Shown here: piece after piece, positions 8,547-15,828 of the stretch
Layout of the letters: every line of letters begins with the position of its first letter
Position numbering within the stretch: position 1 is the stretch's first letter
DNA from: Methanobacteriota archaeon
GTDB lineage: Archaea > Thermoplasmatota > Thermoplasmata > JAUWGG01
Length of the DNA: 24,199 bases
Assembly: GCA_030606525.1 (NCBI GenBank)
Contig: JAUWGG010000003.1
Coordinates: 1 to 24,199, forward strand
Reading direction: 5' to 3'
The notes under the pieces: generated by a model
Seen by the model: only the letters and a program-made list of their open reading frames with translations
The model's database searches: none
Told to the model about the DNA's origin: nothing
Translations under genes and position numbers: made by a program

Positions 8547-9466
8547 GCAGAAAGAATTATGAAGCAGTATTGAACCACCTACTTTTCCATAAAGCATTGA
8601 TAAGCGATGGAGATGAAAAGATAAATGAGTATATCGATATTGTAAAAAACATGGAAGAAGGTTCATTGGCCTCTGCGGAAGACCCAGTGGATAAATGCAT
8701 AGTGATCGTGTTCGATCTGGTGTTAAAAAATAAATTTGATCCCTGGTCAATCGACCTAGTAGAGTTCTGCAAATTGTATCTAAAACGTATCAGGAAAGAA
8801 GATGACATCAACTTCATAATCGCTGGGCATATTGTCCATCTAGCCTGGTCAATTCTCAAATTGCAAAGTAAAGATGTCCTATTCAATGCTGATAGGGAGG
8901 AGGAGTATTATTTCCAGGATTGGGATGTGGATGAGATATATGAGAATCCAGAGGATATAGATTATGTTCATGAGGCCCTGCAACATCCAAAGCCAGCGAT
9001 CCAGGAGATGATCAGGAGGGAGGAAAAAAGGCAGATAACACTTATGGAACTGGTCGATGCTTTTGATGATGCGAGAAAGGATGCTGAGCGGAGAAAAACG
9101 CTTAGTAAATTGAGGAGGTCACAGTACAGAGTTCCAAATTTCCGTGATAAGGTCCATAAGGAGAATCTGCAGCAGGACATTGCTCTAACTTGGCAGAGAA
9201 TATGCAAACTCAACGATGACGTGATGCCTTTTCATTTCATACACAATGGGAATTCAAATGAAAGGATAGGAGCGTTTGTTTCCATATTGTATCTAGTTCA
9301 AATGAAAAAGATAAATATCTGGCAAAAGGGTTTTCCATTTGGAGAAATTCTCATAACAAATCTTGTTCCTAAAGACAAGAGAAAGGTTGAAAGTGAAATT
9401 TTAATTAATGAATTATTCGATGAAAGCTCAAATGAGATGTTGATTAAGGATCTAGCGGTGATTTGA
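8543..9466 (+). CDS. scpA: Segregation and condensation protein ScpA (kleisin)
   Basis: The 307-residue protein is placed as kleisin by position and by family features: an N-terminal segment that would bind the SMC neck (LNHLLFHKALISDGDEKINEYI), the block KFDPWSIDLVEFCKLYLKRI followed by a helix ending AWSILKLQSKDVLF, matching the ScpA core where residues of this kind precede K-S-x-x-L-L, a charged acidic linker (about 115-190), and a C-terminal winged-helix region (about 220-300). It bridges the two SMC heads. It overlaps smc by four bases with GAGGTGAGAAG ahead of the ATG, so expression is coupled. Length is close to the family's usual 230-300 residues. Confidence 0.88.
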   Translation: MSRKNYEAVLNHLLFHKALISDGDEKINEYIDIVKNMEEGSLASAEDPVDKCIVIVFDLVLKNKFDPWSIDLVEFCKLYLKRIRKEDDINFIIAGHIVHLAWSILKLQSKDVLFNADREEEYYFQDWDVDEIYENPEDIDYVHEALQHPKPAIQEMIRREEKRQITLMELVDAFDDARKDAERRKTLSKLRRSQYRVPNFRDKVHKENLQQDIALTWQRICKLNDDVMPFHFIHNGNSNERIGAFVSILYLVQMKKINIWQKGFPFGEILITNLVPKDKRKVESEILINELFDESSNEMLIKDLAVI

Positions 9467-9467
9467 T

Positions 9468-9986
9468 TTGGATAACGTAGAGAAAATTGAAGCGCTGTTG
9501 TTCTCAGCAGGTAAACCTCTTTCGATCAAGGAGCTTGAAGAAGCGACTTCTATGGATAAAAAGACCGTAAGGAAAGAAATAAAAAAACTTGCGCGGCAAT
9601 ACAAAAAAAGGAAAACGGCAATAGAAGTTGCCAAGATTGGTCCGAACTATGTCATACAGTTGAAGGAAGAGTACATCAACATCGCCTCTGCTGTTATGAA
9701 GCCAAACATTCCAAAAGATATATTGAAGACAGCTGCGCTCATCGCTTACTATCAACCAATAAAACAAAGTAAACTGCAGAACATGATCGGAAGCAAAGCA
9801 TATGCGCATATAAAAGAATTGAAAACTCAAGGACTCATCATAACAAAACCTAAAAAAAGGACGCTGGAGATCACAACAAGCAGCAAATTCCCAGAATACT
9901 TCGGTATAGATGCGCAAACAAAGGATGAGATCAAAAAAGTAATGGCTGAAAGGATAGGAATTGCGCCTGAGAAGAATGAGGGTTGA
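9468..9986 (+). CDS. scpB: Segregation and condensation protein ScpB
   Basis: The 172-residue protein has two predicted winged-helix units: residues 1-80, opening VEKIEALLFSAGKPLSIKEL, the hallmark ScpB start, and residues 85-160 with DILKTAALIAYYQPIKQSKL, matching the second ScpB block. It binds the central part of ScpA and regulates the SMC ring. The start is TTG at 9468, supported by GGTGAT at 9457-9462 and by placement two bases after the scpA stop; the next ATG would remove the first helix. A rare start codon here may keep ScpB output below that of ScpA. It lies 6 bases from the convergent zinc-ribbon gene. Confidence 0.9.
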   Translation: MDNVEKIEALLFSAGKPLSIKELEEATSMDKKTVRKEIKKLARQYKKRKTAIEVAKIGPNYVIQLKEEYINIASAVMKPNIPKDILKTAALIAYYQPIKQSKLQNMIGSKAYAHIKELKTQGLIITKPKKRTLEITTSSKFPEYFGIDAQTKDEIKKVMAERIGIAPEKNEG

Positions 9987-9992
9987 GCAGTA

Positions 9993-10229
9993 TTAACCAA
10001 CAGTTAGCATAACCTCAAAATTGCAAACACCCCATGCATGACATTTTGGACAGCCAACAGGCAATCCGATCTCTGCACCTCCAAGCACTTTATCTTTTAC
10101 CCAGTCAGGACAATCACCAAGATACTTGGGTTCTTCACCATTAGATGCAGCGCAATAAGTGCGCTCATTGAACTGAAATATCAATTCATTTCCAGCATAT
10201 CCACAGCTTTTACATTTATATTTCTTCAT
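9993..10229 (-). CDS. Small Cys-rich zinc-ribbon protein of the R-M island
   Basis: This 78-residue protein has Cys6-x2-Cys9 (KCKSCG) and Cys60-x2-Cys63 (GCPKCH), a pair that could make one zinc ribbon, plus Cys26, Cys40 and Cys69. I do not recognise a named family. Its ATG overlaps the TGA of the upstream methyltransferase gene as ATGA, so it is co-translated with the restriction-modification genes and is probably part of that unit, perhaps as a DNA-binding or controlling factor; that role is inference from position only. It is too unlike helix-turn-helix C proteins to be called one. It converges on scpB. Confidence 0.7.
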   Translation of the reverse strand: MKKYKCKSCGYAGNELIFQFNERTYCAASNGEEPKYLGDCPDWVKDKVLGGAEIGLPVGCPKCHAWGVCNFEVMLTVG

Positions 10230-11080
10230 GCGATCTCTCTTTTAGTTTTATTCTTTTCTATTAAATTATGTTCTATACATAAAGTTTGACCATTATTTAT
10301 ATTATTAATCCTGCCTTTATCTTTTGATTTAATATGATCAACTACGAATTCAATTCCATCTTCTTTTCCCAGTGAACAGTTAGAAATAAGATTTTCTTTA
10401 TCTACTTTCTGCATTATTATCAGATACTTGAAACCTCTTAGGTAAAAATTATACTTTCTCGCCCGATGGTGCCATACTGGTGTATTTGATGTTTGATTGT
10501 GCCTTGTTACACAGATAACATCAACAGGTTTAAAGCATCTCTCAAGTATAGAATATATCTTAAAACCGACAGGTGTAAATGTCTTCTTTTTTGCTTGATC
10601 TCCAATAACCCATGCCATATATTTCCATGGTTTTAAAATTCTGTTGATTTCTCTTGCTACCTTTTCCAATTCCTCAAAAAATTGTGGATATTCACAAGAA
10701 ATATTACCAATATTATCTTGATGGTTATTGTATTTTATATTGTCCGAATAGGGAGAATCAATAAAAACGAAATCTGCAATTTCATCATCAAGTGGTAAAT
10801 TTCTGGCATCTGCCTGTTTTATATCTGCTCTGTAAGGAACTATATCAAAACCCAAAACCTTTCGATTTTCTTCTTTACAGACATCAATAGTTGTCCCACT
10901 ACCACACATTGGATCGATTACAAGATCCCCTTCTTTTGTATATCGTTGGATTAGATTCCAGGTAACAAACGCTGGTGTTACTCCAGGATACTTGTTATCT
11001 CCATGTGGTTTACCTCCATAGTTTTGAGTGGGGAAATCCCATAATGTTGTTGTTTCAAATATAGGTTGGTTATTTCCCAT
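10226..11080 (-). CDS. DNA methyltransferase with C-terminal HNH-like motif
   Basis: The 284-residue protein has the AdoMet-dependent DNA methyltransferase motifs: DPMCGSGTT (56-64, motif I), GFDI (77-80, motif II) and DSPY (108-111, motif IV, resembling the SPPY type of N4-cytosine enzymes). Only about 45 residues separate I and IV. The last 40 residues hold DHIKSKDKGR (248-257), then NNGQTLC and HN at 271-272, with the D-H...N...N spacing of HNH/beta-beta-alpha-metal nucleases. That a methyltransferase ends in a nuclease-like motif is unusual and may be a real fusion. It starts 11 bases inside the nuclease gene and overlaps the zinc-ribbon gene by ATGA. The target sequence is unknown. The methyltransferase call is firm, the HNH call moderate. 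Confidence 0.85.
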   Translation of the reverse strand: MGNNQPIFETTTLWDFPTQNYGGKPHGDNKYPGVTPAFVTWNLIQRYTKEGDLVIDPMCGSGTTIDVCKEENRKVLGFDIVPYRADIKQADARNLPLDDEIADFVFIDSPYSDNIKYNNHQDNIGNISCEYPQFFEELEKVAREINRILKPWKYMAWVIGDQAKKKTFTPVGFKIYSILERCFKPVDVICVTRHNQTSNTPVWHHRARKYNFYLRGFKYLIIMQKVDKENLISNCSLGKEDGIEFVVDHIKSKDKGRINNINNGQTLCIEHNLIEKNKTKREIA

Positions 11081-11756
11081 TGTTCAACAACTCTTTCAAA
11101 TCCTCAATAAAATGCTCAAACAATTTGACCTTTCTGCTTTCTTCAATCTTCTCTTCAGTTAAAACATAACTTCCATCCAAGTCTACTTCTACGATTGCTC
11201 TACCCTTTTTATGAGGTTTCCTATATGTTAATGTTCCATCTTCATCAGGTGTGATGAAATAGACTCTAATATGCTCTGTTGTTTCATCTTGTAAAAGTTT
11301 AAGTTTCCAATACCCAGTTTGAGCTATTCGCTCTCTCAGAGTAACTTTACTTGAAATAGTAGCTAAGACCTTACAGCTTTTAGGCTCGTAGATAATAATA
11401 TCAACATCTGGCAAATGCAATCCAAATTCCCCATAGTCAATGGCTAAATTCCTTTTAACCTGACTCAATTCTATTGGTAATTTGGTGGTTCTCTCCAATT
11501 TATTTCCATTAATAACCTTCAGACCAAGTGCTTCAACTTCCTCAGTTATGATATACTGTACCAATTTTTCCAAATTTTTCCCTTTAAATGCACGCCAACT
11601 TTGTTCATGATCTCCACTTGGCGTTGGATGTTTTAACCAATCCTGTTTGTGAATTTCCTTTGCTTCGTTTAGCAATTCCGAAATATGTTTGTACGCATCC
11701 GATCCTAATTCTTCTTGCTTTTTAAGATATAGTTTTTTCAAATCTTCAAAGTTCAT
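11070..11756 (-). CDS. Type II restriction endonuclease, probably BsaWI-like
   Basis: The 228-residue protein shows a PD-(D/E)xK core in the variant used by CCGG-family enzymes: LPDVDIIIY (D117, D119), then ISSKVTLRERIAQ with S135-S136-K137 and E142. The helix WRAFKGKNLEKLVQYII (54-70) would supply a further acidic residue. From memory of the family the arrangement resembles BsaWI, which cuts WCCGGW; the recognition site here cannot be deduced. It lies between two methyltransferase genes, two bases after one and overlapping the next, as expected for an R-M operon. GGAGAG precedes the ATG. No frameshift or missing core residue is visible, so it is probably active. Confidence 0.7.
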   Translation of the reverse strand: MNFEDLKKLYLKKQEELGSDAYKHISELLNEAKEIHKQDWLKHPTPSGDHEQSWRAFKGKNLEKLVQYIITEEVEALGLKVINGNKLERTTKLPIELSQVKRNLAIDYGEFGLHLPDVDIIIYEPKSCKVLATISSKVTLRERIAQTGYWKLKLLQDETTEHIRVYFITPDEDGTLTYRKPHKKGRAIVEVDLDGSYVLTEEKIEESRKVKLFEHFIEDLKELLNNGK

Positions 11757-11758
11757 AT

Positions 11759-13099
11759 TTATCTCTCCTTTAAACCGATTACGATATACTCAACTGGGTA
11801 TGCTTCTGAATTCGCATCATGATTATTAGCAAACCTACCAGTCTTTTCATCTCTCTTCTGTGGGAGTATCTTTAATGGAATTTCTCTCTTTATAATTCTA
11901 TCAAGTTTAAAACCAGAATGTTTTAAGCTCTCAGCAAAAACCTCAGCATTCAATATATCCACTCCCTTTAATCTTGTATTACCAATAACATAGCAACATC
12001 TACCACCAGATTTTAGGATTCTGAAACTTTCATCAAATACTTCTTCCATATCGATAAAAAATGCTTTAATTTCTTTTGCCATTTTTTGACTTTTCTTAGA
12101 CATTTTATTAACTATATCTTGAGCGAGTTTACTCTGTAGTTTTTTATTATCATATTTTTTATGAGATGTTCCAATGAACTCCTTCTTATATTCTGTCAAA
12201 TCCTCAGCTAAATCGAGCCAAATAGTGGATAGTTGATGTAGATCCGCATATTCATAACTCGTAACATATGGACTTGAACTTACGATTAAATCTATACTAT
12301 TGTCTGGAATGAGTTGTTTTCTGGCATCACCCGTTTTAATATTTAAATAATCATTAAGATTTTCTCGAACTTTTGCAAAAACAACCTCATAAAAAGCATT
12401 GTTCCCCCTCTGCATTTTCTTTAAATGCTTTCTCAGGGCTTCATAAGGTTTTATAGGCTTCTTTTTTAAATCTCTTGTTGGTTTTGTGCTTCCTTGAAGC
12501 CATATAGAGCAATTTTTTAGAATATGGCTAAAAGCAACCAATAAAAAATCTCTTATGATTTCATCTTCTTCCTCGTAAATAATTCGTAATATTTTGCCAA
12601 GTTCTGTTTTATTTTCTTCAGTAAACCAATAATCAATCCTATCAATATGTCTTTCTGGAATTAAAGGTTCGATATTTTTACTAAATAACGTCGCCTGAGT
12701 ATCTCCTACACATTTTATTTTAGATAGGAATTGCTTTATCTTTTTATCAAGATAATCTGGCTCTATTGGTGTAGATTTTACTTTGGTTATTAGATAAGCT
12801 ATTTTATTAATATCCGTTCCACTTGCTTTAAACCCTCTTGATATCGCAGTAACAAATGTTGTTCCGCAGCCAAAAAAAGGATCGTTTATATGAGCATCCT
12901 CATTAGATATATACTCGTCAATCAGTCTTTCGACCAATTGTGGAATGAATTTGGCAGGATAGCGATGATAATTATGAGTCCATTTACCAGTATCTGAGGG
13001 TTTATATCCTATAAAAGACCAATCATTATCGATTTCTTTTGCATTAAATAATTTGATGATCTCCTCGTGTGATACTTCTTGTTGTTGCAACCTACTCAT
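11759..13099 (-). CDS. DNA methyltransferase (m4C/m6A type) of the R-M island
   Basis: From the start chosen here the protein has 446 residues. It shows the block THNYHRYPAKFIPQLV (about 41-56), motif I DPFFGCGTT (73-81), motif II GTDINKIAYL (94-103) and motif IV SSSPYVTSYEYAD (274-286), then CCYVIGN in the motif V-VIII half. Roughly 190 mostly helical residues lie between motifs I and IV and may hold target recognition. The start at ATG 13097-13099 is favoured because GGAGGA stands four bases upstream, inside what would be the codons following the more distal ATG at 13111. First gene of the four-gene R-M operon. Two methyltransferases may modify the two strands of an asymmetric or degenerate site; which base is methylated is not certain. 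Confidence 0.85.
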   Translation of the reverse strand: MSRLQQQEVSHEEIIKLFNAKEIDNDWSFIGYKPSDTGKWTHNYHRYPAKFIPQLVERLIDEYISNEDAHINDPFFGCGTTFVTAISRGFKASGTDINKIAYLITKVKSTPIEPDYLDKKIKQFLSKIKCVGDTQATLFSKNIEPLIPERHIDRIDYWFTEENKTELGKILRIIYEEEDEIIRDFLLVAFSHILKNCSIWLQGSTKPTRDLKKKPIKPYEALRKHLKKMQRGNNAFYEVVFAKVRENLNDYLNIKTGDARKQLIPDNSIDLIVSSSPYVTSYEYADLHQLSTIWLDLAEDLTEYKKEFIGTSHKKYDNKKLQSKLAQDIVNKMSKKSQKMAKEIKAFFIDMEEVFDESFRILKSGGRCCYVIGNTRLKGVDILNAEVFAESLKHSGFKLDRIIKREIPLKILPQKRDEKTGRFANNHDANSEAYPVEYIVIGLKER

Positions 13100-13111
13100 A
13101 TTATCCTCCAT

Positions 13112-13403
13112 CTTGTTAAATCGCTAAATAGCAGCATAAATTATCACTCACAGCTTTCACAGCTATCACATTCTATTCTCAATGGTTATCTCACTTATAA
13201 ATCTTAAGGGGAGAGGTGGGTGAAAGTAATAGTAAATAGGGGATTCTATCGTTACATTTTTAGATAAATTGTTCGTTATTGTCGTTTACGTGCGATTTCA
13301 TATAACATTAGCGTATAAAAGCTTACAACCATAGGGTGCAATGTCCCAAAGCGTATGTTCCATATTGCATTTAAGATTCATTTTGTTTAAGAAATTCCGG
13401 AGG
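13112..13403. other. Intergenic region between R-M operon and ATC-hydrolase gene
   Basis: About 290 bases without a convincing gene. It holds a minus-strand TATA box at 13194-13202 for the R-M operon. A + strand TATA-like sequence, GCGTATAAAAGC at 13311-13322, points into the convergent-side of the ATC-hydrolase gene and would make antisense RNA if active. No tRNA, CRISPR or insertion-sequence end was seen. Confidence 0.5.
13194..13202 (-). promoter_or_regulatory. Putative TATA box of the R-M operon
   Basis: Minus-strand ATTTATAAG is a good archaeal TATA match. It would start transcription near 13170, giving a leader of about 70 bases to the ATG at 13099, which has GGAGGA in front. It is the only strong promoter-like element upstream of the four-gene unit. 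Confidence 0.5.
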
Positions 13404-14117
13404 CTATCGTTGACTTACTTCCCTACCTCTTTTGAACCGAAAGTCGCACTTTTCATTGCCTTCAGCAATCGTCATTGTCCGAACTAATCCAGTACCGAAT
13501 GCTTTGCTCTGAGGGAAATCGAGTACACAGAGAAATGGCGTAAGTTCGTCCGCATCTTGAGTGTGAAGGAATTTGCATATCCCGCATTCCGTGAAATCGA
13601 TGCCGTAATCAAACTTCTTGCCATCACCCTCGATGAATGTAAATACCCAGTCTCCAGAGTACTGACGCTTTTGCGATTCTGCTGCTTTTTTTCTAAATCG
13701 CTTCACAAAATATTTGACGAAGGTCAACCTCCCAAAAAGGCGAAGTAATAACTTGGGGCATGCATCAAGCTGTGCCTCGATCACCCCATAGATGATCTTT
13801 CCGGTTTCCTCAACAGTTTTACCATGTTCTTTCAAAACTCTGTATAGCGCTAAAGCCTGTGCAGACCCGATGAGGTTTTTTGTAAAAAAACTATTCTTAT
13901 CACCGATATAAGGCAGCTCCGGGATGAGATTTTCGTATTCCTGACGAGTTTCTTCTGCAATGGTATTGGCAAGGTCACTGCCAAAGTGGTATACAAAGAC
14001 CTTTCTTGCACGTTTCGTTATTTTGTTAAAATCCTTCAAGAGCTTTGATTTTCGAGATATATAGTAATTGTTGATCATTTGCTGGTTGAGCGCATCAGTT
14101 TCAACCATGAACATCAC
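13404..14117 (-). CDS. L-2-amino-thiazoline-4-carboxylic acid hydrolase family protein
   Basis: The 237-residue protein matches the ATC hydrolase family by its C-terminal block: DWVFTFIEGDGKKFDYGIDF, then TECGICKFLHTQDADELTPFLC and GLVRTMTIAEGNEKCDFRFKRG (about 152-231), with conserved cysteines in ECGICKF and EKCDFRF. The N-terminal half is helical, with YHFGSDLANTIAEE. The founding enzyme opens the thiazoline ring on the route to L-cysteine in Pseudomonas, but most members are uncharacterised, so the reaction is not assured. It ends in TAG. Neighbours DUF3795 and GNAT on the same strand suggest an accessory gene set. The start is uncertain: ATG 14117, or the ATG nine bases inside, with only a weak GAGTGTG upstream. 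Confidence 0.75.
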   Translation of the reverse strand: MMFMVETDALNQQMINNYYISRKSKLLKDFNKITKRARKVFVYHFGSDLANTIAEETRQEYENLIPELPYIGDKNSFFTKNLIGSAQALALYRVLKEHGKTVEETGKIIYGVIEAQLDACPKLLLRLFGRLTFVKYFVKRFRKKAAESQKRQYSGDWVFTFIEGDGKKFDYGIDFTECGICKFLHTQDADELTPFLCVLDFPQSKAFGTGLVRTMTIAEGNEKCDFRFKRGREVSQR

Positions 14118-14165
14118 ACTCTAATCTGAACCGCATCTGCTGAATATCATCACCAAATTCCCCGG

Positions 14166-14510
14166 TTAAATATTTCCCCTGATCCCTTCAAGAGTGTTTT
14201 TTGCATCGGGCGCTTCCTTATGGAATTTGCTTAGTTTCTCACAGGCATAATCAGCACAATAAGCGCAATTTTTAACCACTTTTTCCTGACCGCATTTCCT
14301 TATCTCACAAATTCTGCAGTAGCCAACAAGTCGTCCGCTTTCTGACAGACATCCATCACAGTTAATGTCTTTTAGCTCAATTTTTGCGTTGAACTGTTTG
14401 GACCACATCTCAGCGACTTTCTTCCTTTCATCGTCATCATCTTTTTGGGTTGCCAAGAATGCAGGGCATTCAGTACAAGTTATTCCACAAAATGCAATCA
14501 TTTTATCCAT
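14166..14510 (-). CDS. DUF3795 Cys-rich protein
   Basis: The 114-residue protein opens MDKMIAFCGITCTECPAFLA with Cys8, Cys12 and Cys15, the typical start of DUF3795 proteins (CG-x2-C-x2-CPA). More cysteines follow in INCDGCL, GYCRICEIRKCG and NCAYCADYACEKL, likely metal-binding. Function is unknown in this family. The start is firm: GGAGGT at 14518-14523 precedes the ATG at good spacing. It stands 48 bases ahead of the ATC-hydrolase-family gene in the same direction, so the two may be cotranscribed. Confidence 0.85.
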   Translation of the reverse strand: MDKMIAFCGITCTECPAFLATQKDDDDERKKVAEMWSKQFNAKIELKDINCDGCLSESGRLVGYCRICEIRKCGQEKVVKNCAYCADYACEKLSKFHKEAPDAKNTLEGIRGNI

Positions 14511-14542
14511 AATTCATACCTCCTTCCATGTTTATTTGGTAT

Positions 14543-14554
14543 CTATATTTAAAC
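14543..14554 (-). promoter_or_regulatory. Putative TATA box for the DUF3795 gene
   Basis: Minus-strand GTTTAAATATAG is centred about 38 bases ahead of the DUF3795 ATG. A start near 14524 would leave a short leader beginning at or just before the GGAGGT site. Confidence 0.45.
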
Positions 14555-14612
14555 ATTGTTGTAGTGAGGTCTCGATATGTAGCAAAAATGTTGTTAGACG
14601 CAGTCGTTGCTT

Positions 14613-15155
14613 TCAAAAATCTTCATCGTTCCAATCGACAGGAGTTATCTTCTTTCGTTTCCAATCCTCCCTCAGAATGCCGTATCCAATAGAATCAAGG
14701 TATATGCCTTCCTTGGTGGGCCATGCTTTTCTATAATGCGCTTCTTTGATATATCCACACTGGTGAAATAATTTTCTCATTGCGATATTGTCCTGCCGTG
14801 TTTGTCCTTCTATCCGTATCTTTTCTGGCATTGATGTGAAAATATAATCTGTTAGCCACAGCAAGGCTTTTTTACCAATACCCTTTCCACGGTAGGGACT
14901 TTGAATTCTAAGATCGAATATAGGTGTAGGATCGAATAACTCAGATAATCGGATCATACCAACTCTCTCCTTATCATTCAAGATTACAAAAAAAGTTCTG
15001 TTCCCTTCTCCTGTGAACATGCCATTAGCGAACCATTCCTGCACCTTTTCTCGAGTAGGTGTTGGGTAGCAGTGATATGGCCAGGTGTCTGACGAAAGCC
15101 AATCAATCAGCAATTCTTCATCTGTCGCCAAAACAGGTTGAAATGTAAGGTTCAC
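14613..15155 (-). CDS. GNAT-family N-acetyltransferase, RimJ/RimL-like
   Basis: The 180-residue GNAT protein shows the acetyl-CoA pyrophosphate-binding motif in QSPYRGKGIGKKALLW (about 87-102), preceded by the strand FVILNDKERVGMIRL and followed by the RQDNIAMRKLFHQCGYIKEA block (about 124-143) that is typical of RimJ/RimL-type acetyltransferases. The substrate may be a protein N-terminus, an amine or an antibiotic; sequence does not say. The start is GTG at 15153-15155, supported by GGGGTGAAGCT immediately ahead, with the five-base GGTG spacing used elsewhere in the window. It ends in TGA about 100 bases from the DUF3795 gene. Divergent from queD. Confidence 0.85.
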   Translation of the reverse strand: MNLTFQPVLATDEELLIDWLSSDTWPYHCYPTPTREKVQEWFANGMFTGEGNRTFFVILNDKERVGMIRLSELFDPTPIFDLRIQSPYRGKGIGKKALLWLTDYIFTSMPEKIRIEGQTRQDNIAMRKLFHQCGYIKEAHYRKAWPTKEGIYLDSIGYGILREDWKRKKITPVDWNDEDF

Positions 15156-15243
15156 AGCTTCACCCCCCCATTCATGACGATTATACCTAACTTCAGTATA
15201 TCTTCAATGCTCATATTCCCACAACTTGTAAGCATATATGCGT

Positions 15244-15254
15244 TGTATATATAT
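15244..15254 (+). promoter_or_regulatory. Putative TATA box of the queDCE operon, next to a palindrome
   Basis: TGTATATATAT is a strong TATA candidate 46-56 bases ahead of the queD ATG; transcription would start near 15275. Just upstream, GCATATATGC at 15232-15241 is a perfect 10-base palindrome that could be a regulator site or merely a reflection of AT-rich sequence. No preQ1-riboswitch-like structure was recognised in the roughly 25-base leader. Confidence 0.5.
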
Positions 15255-15299
15255 TCATTTTGAACGAAATATTAACATCTACAAATAGCAATCTTTATT

Positions 15300-15797
15300 A
15301 TGCTGCAAAACCCTCAAGTTGCGATCATGAGATTAGAAATAGATGGTTGGGATTCCCATATCACATTCTCTGCCTGTCACTTCATACCTGGACATGAGAA
15401 GTGCGATAGATTACATGGGCACATATATTCCATAAGCGCTCAGATCTGGGGTGAACAAAAAGAGGATGGAATGATATTTGATTTCATGGTTTTAAAAAGG
15501 ACTTTGCGCAGTATTGCCGATGAACTGGATCATCGAGTCTTGCTGCCTGGGAACAGCAAACGAGTTAAGATAGATGTTAATAAGAATGTAGAAGTGCAGT
15601 TCGATCGTAAGAAATATTCATTTCCGGTTGAAGATGTTGCGATCTTGGATATCGAAGTTGCATCAGCTGAGGAATTGGCAAAATTTGTGCTTGAAAGATT
15701 ATTTACCAAAATAAAACTCCCAAAGAACATAGAGAGGGTTGAAATAGGTGTCGATGAAGGACGTGGACAAAAGGCTTGGGCGCAAAAGATTTTATAG
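15300..15797 (+). CDS. queD: 6-pyruvoyl-tetrahydropterin synthase family / QueD
   Basis: The 165-residue protein has the family's zinc and catalytic residues: ACHF (H27), then EKCDRLHGHIY with catalytic-type C35 and zinc ligands H39 and H41, followed by DELDHRVLLPG, ASAEELAKFVLERL and VDEGRGQKAWAQ. As 6-carboxytetrahydropterin synthase it makes the second intermediate of the preQ0 pathway; queC and queE follow directly, which supports QueD over a biopterin role. The start is uncertain: ATG 15300 has no ribosome binding site, and ATG 15327 (MRLEIDGW) is a shorter option. It ends in TAG, 31 bases before queC. Confidence 0.92.
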   Translation: MLQNPQVAIMRLEIDGWDSHITFSACHFIPGHEKCDRLHGHIYSISAQIWGEQKEDGMIFDFMVLKRTLRSIADELDHRVLLPGNSKRVKIDVNKNVEVQFDRKKYSFPVEDVAILDIEVASAEELAKFVLERLFTKIKLPKNIERVEIGVDEGRGQKAWAQKIL

Positions 15798-15828
15798 ATC
15801 AGCATCGATCTTAAATTTGGGTGTTGGC

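Noticed and set aside
13340..13486. Small + strand frame behind the GCGTATAAAAGC box
   Set aside because: It lies mostly antisense to the ATC-hydrolase gene and has no recognisable composition or family.
15748..15828. queC extended upstream to 15748
   Set aside because: Would overlap the end of queD; the P-loop strand starts at ATG 15829, which has GGTG at proper spacing.
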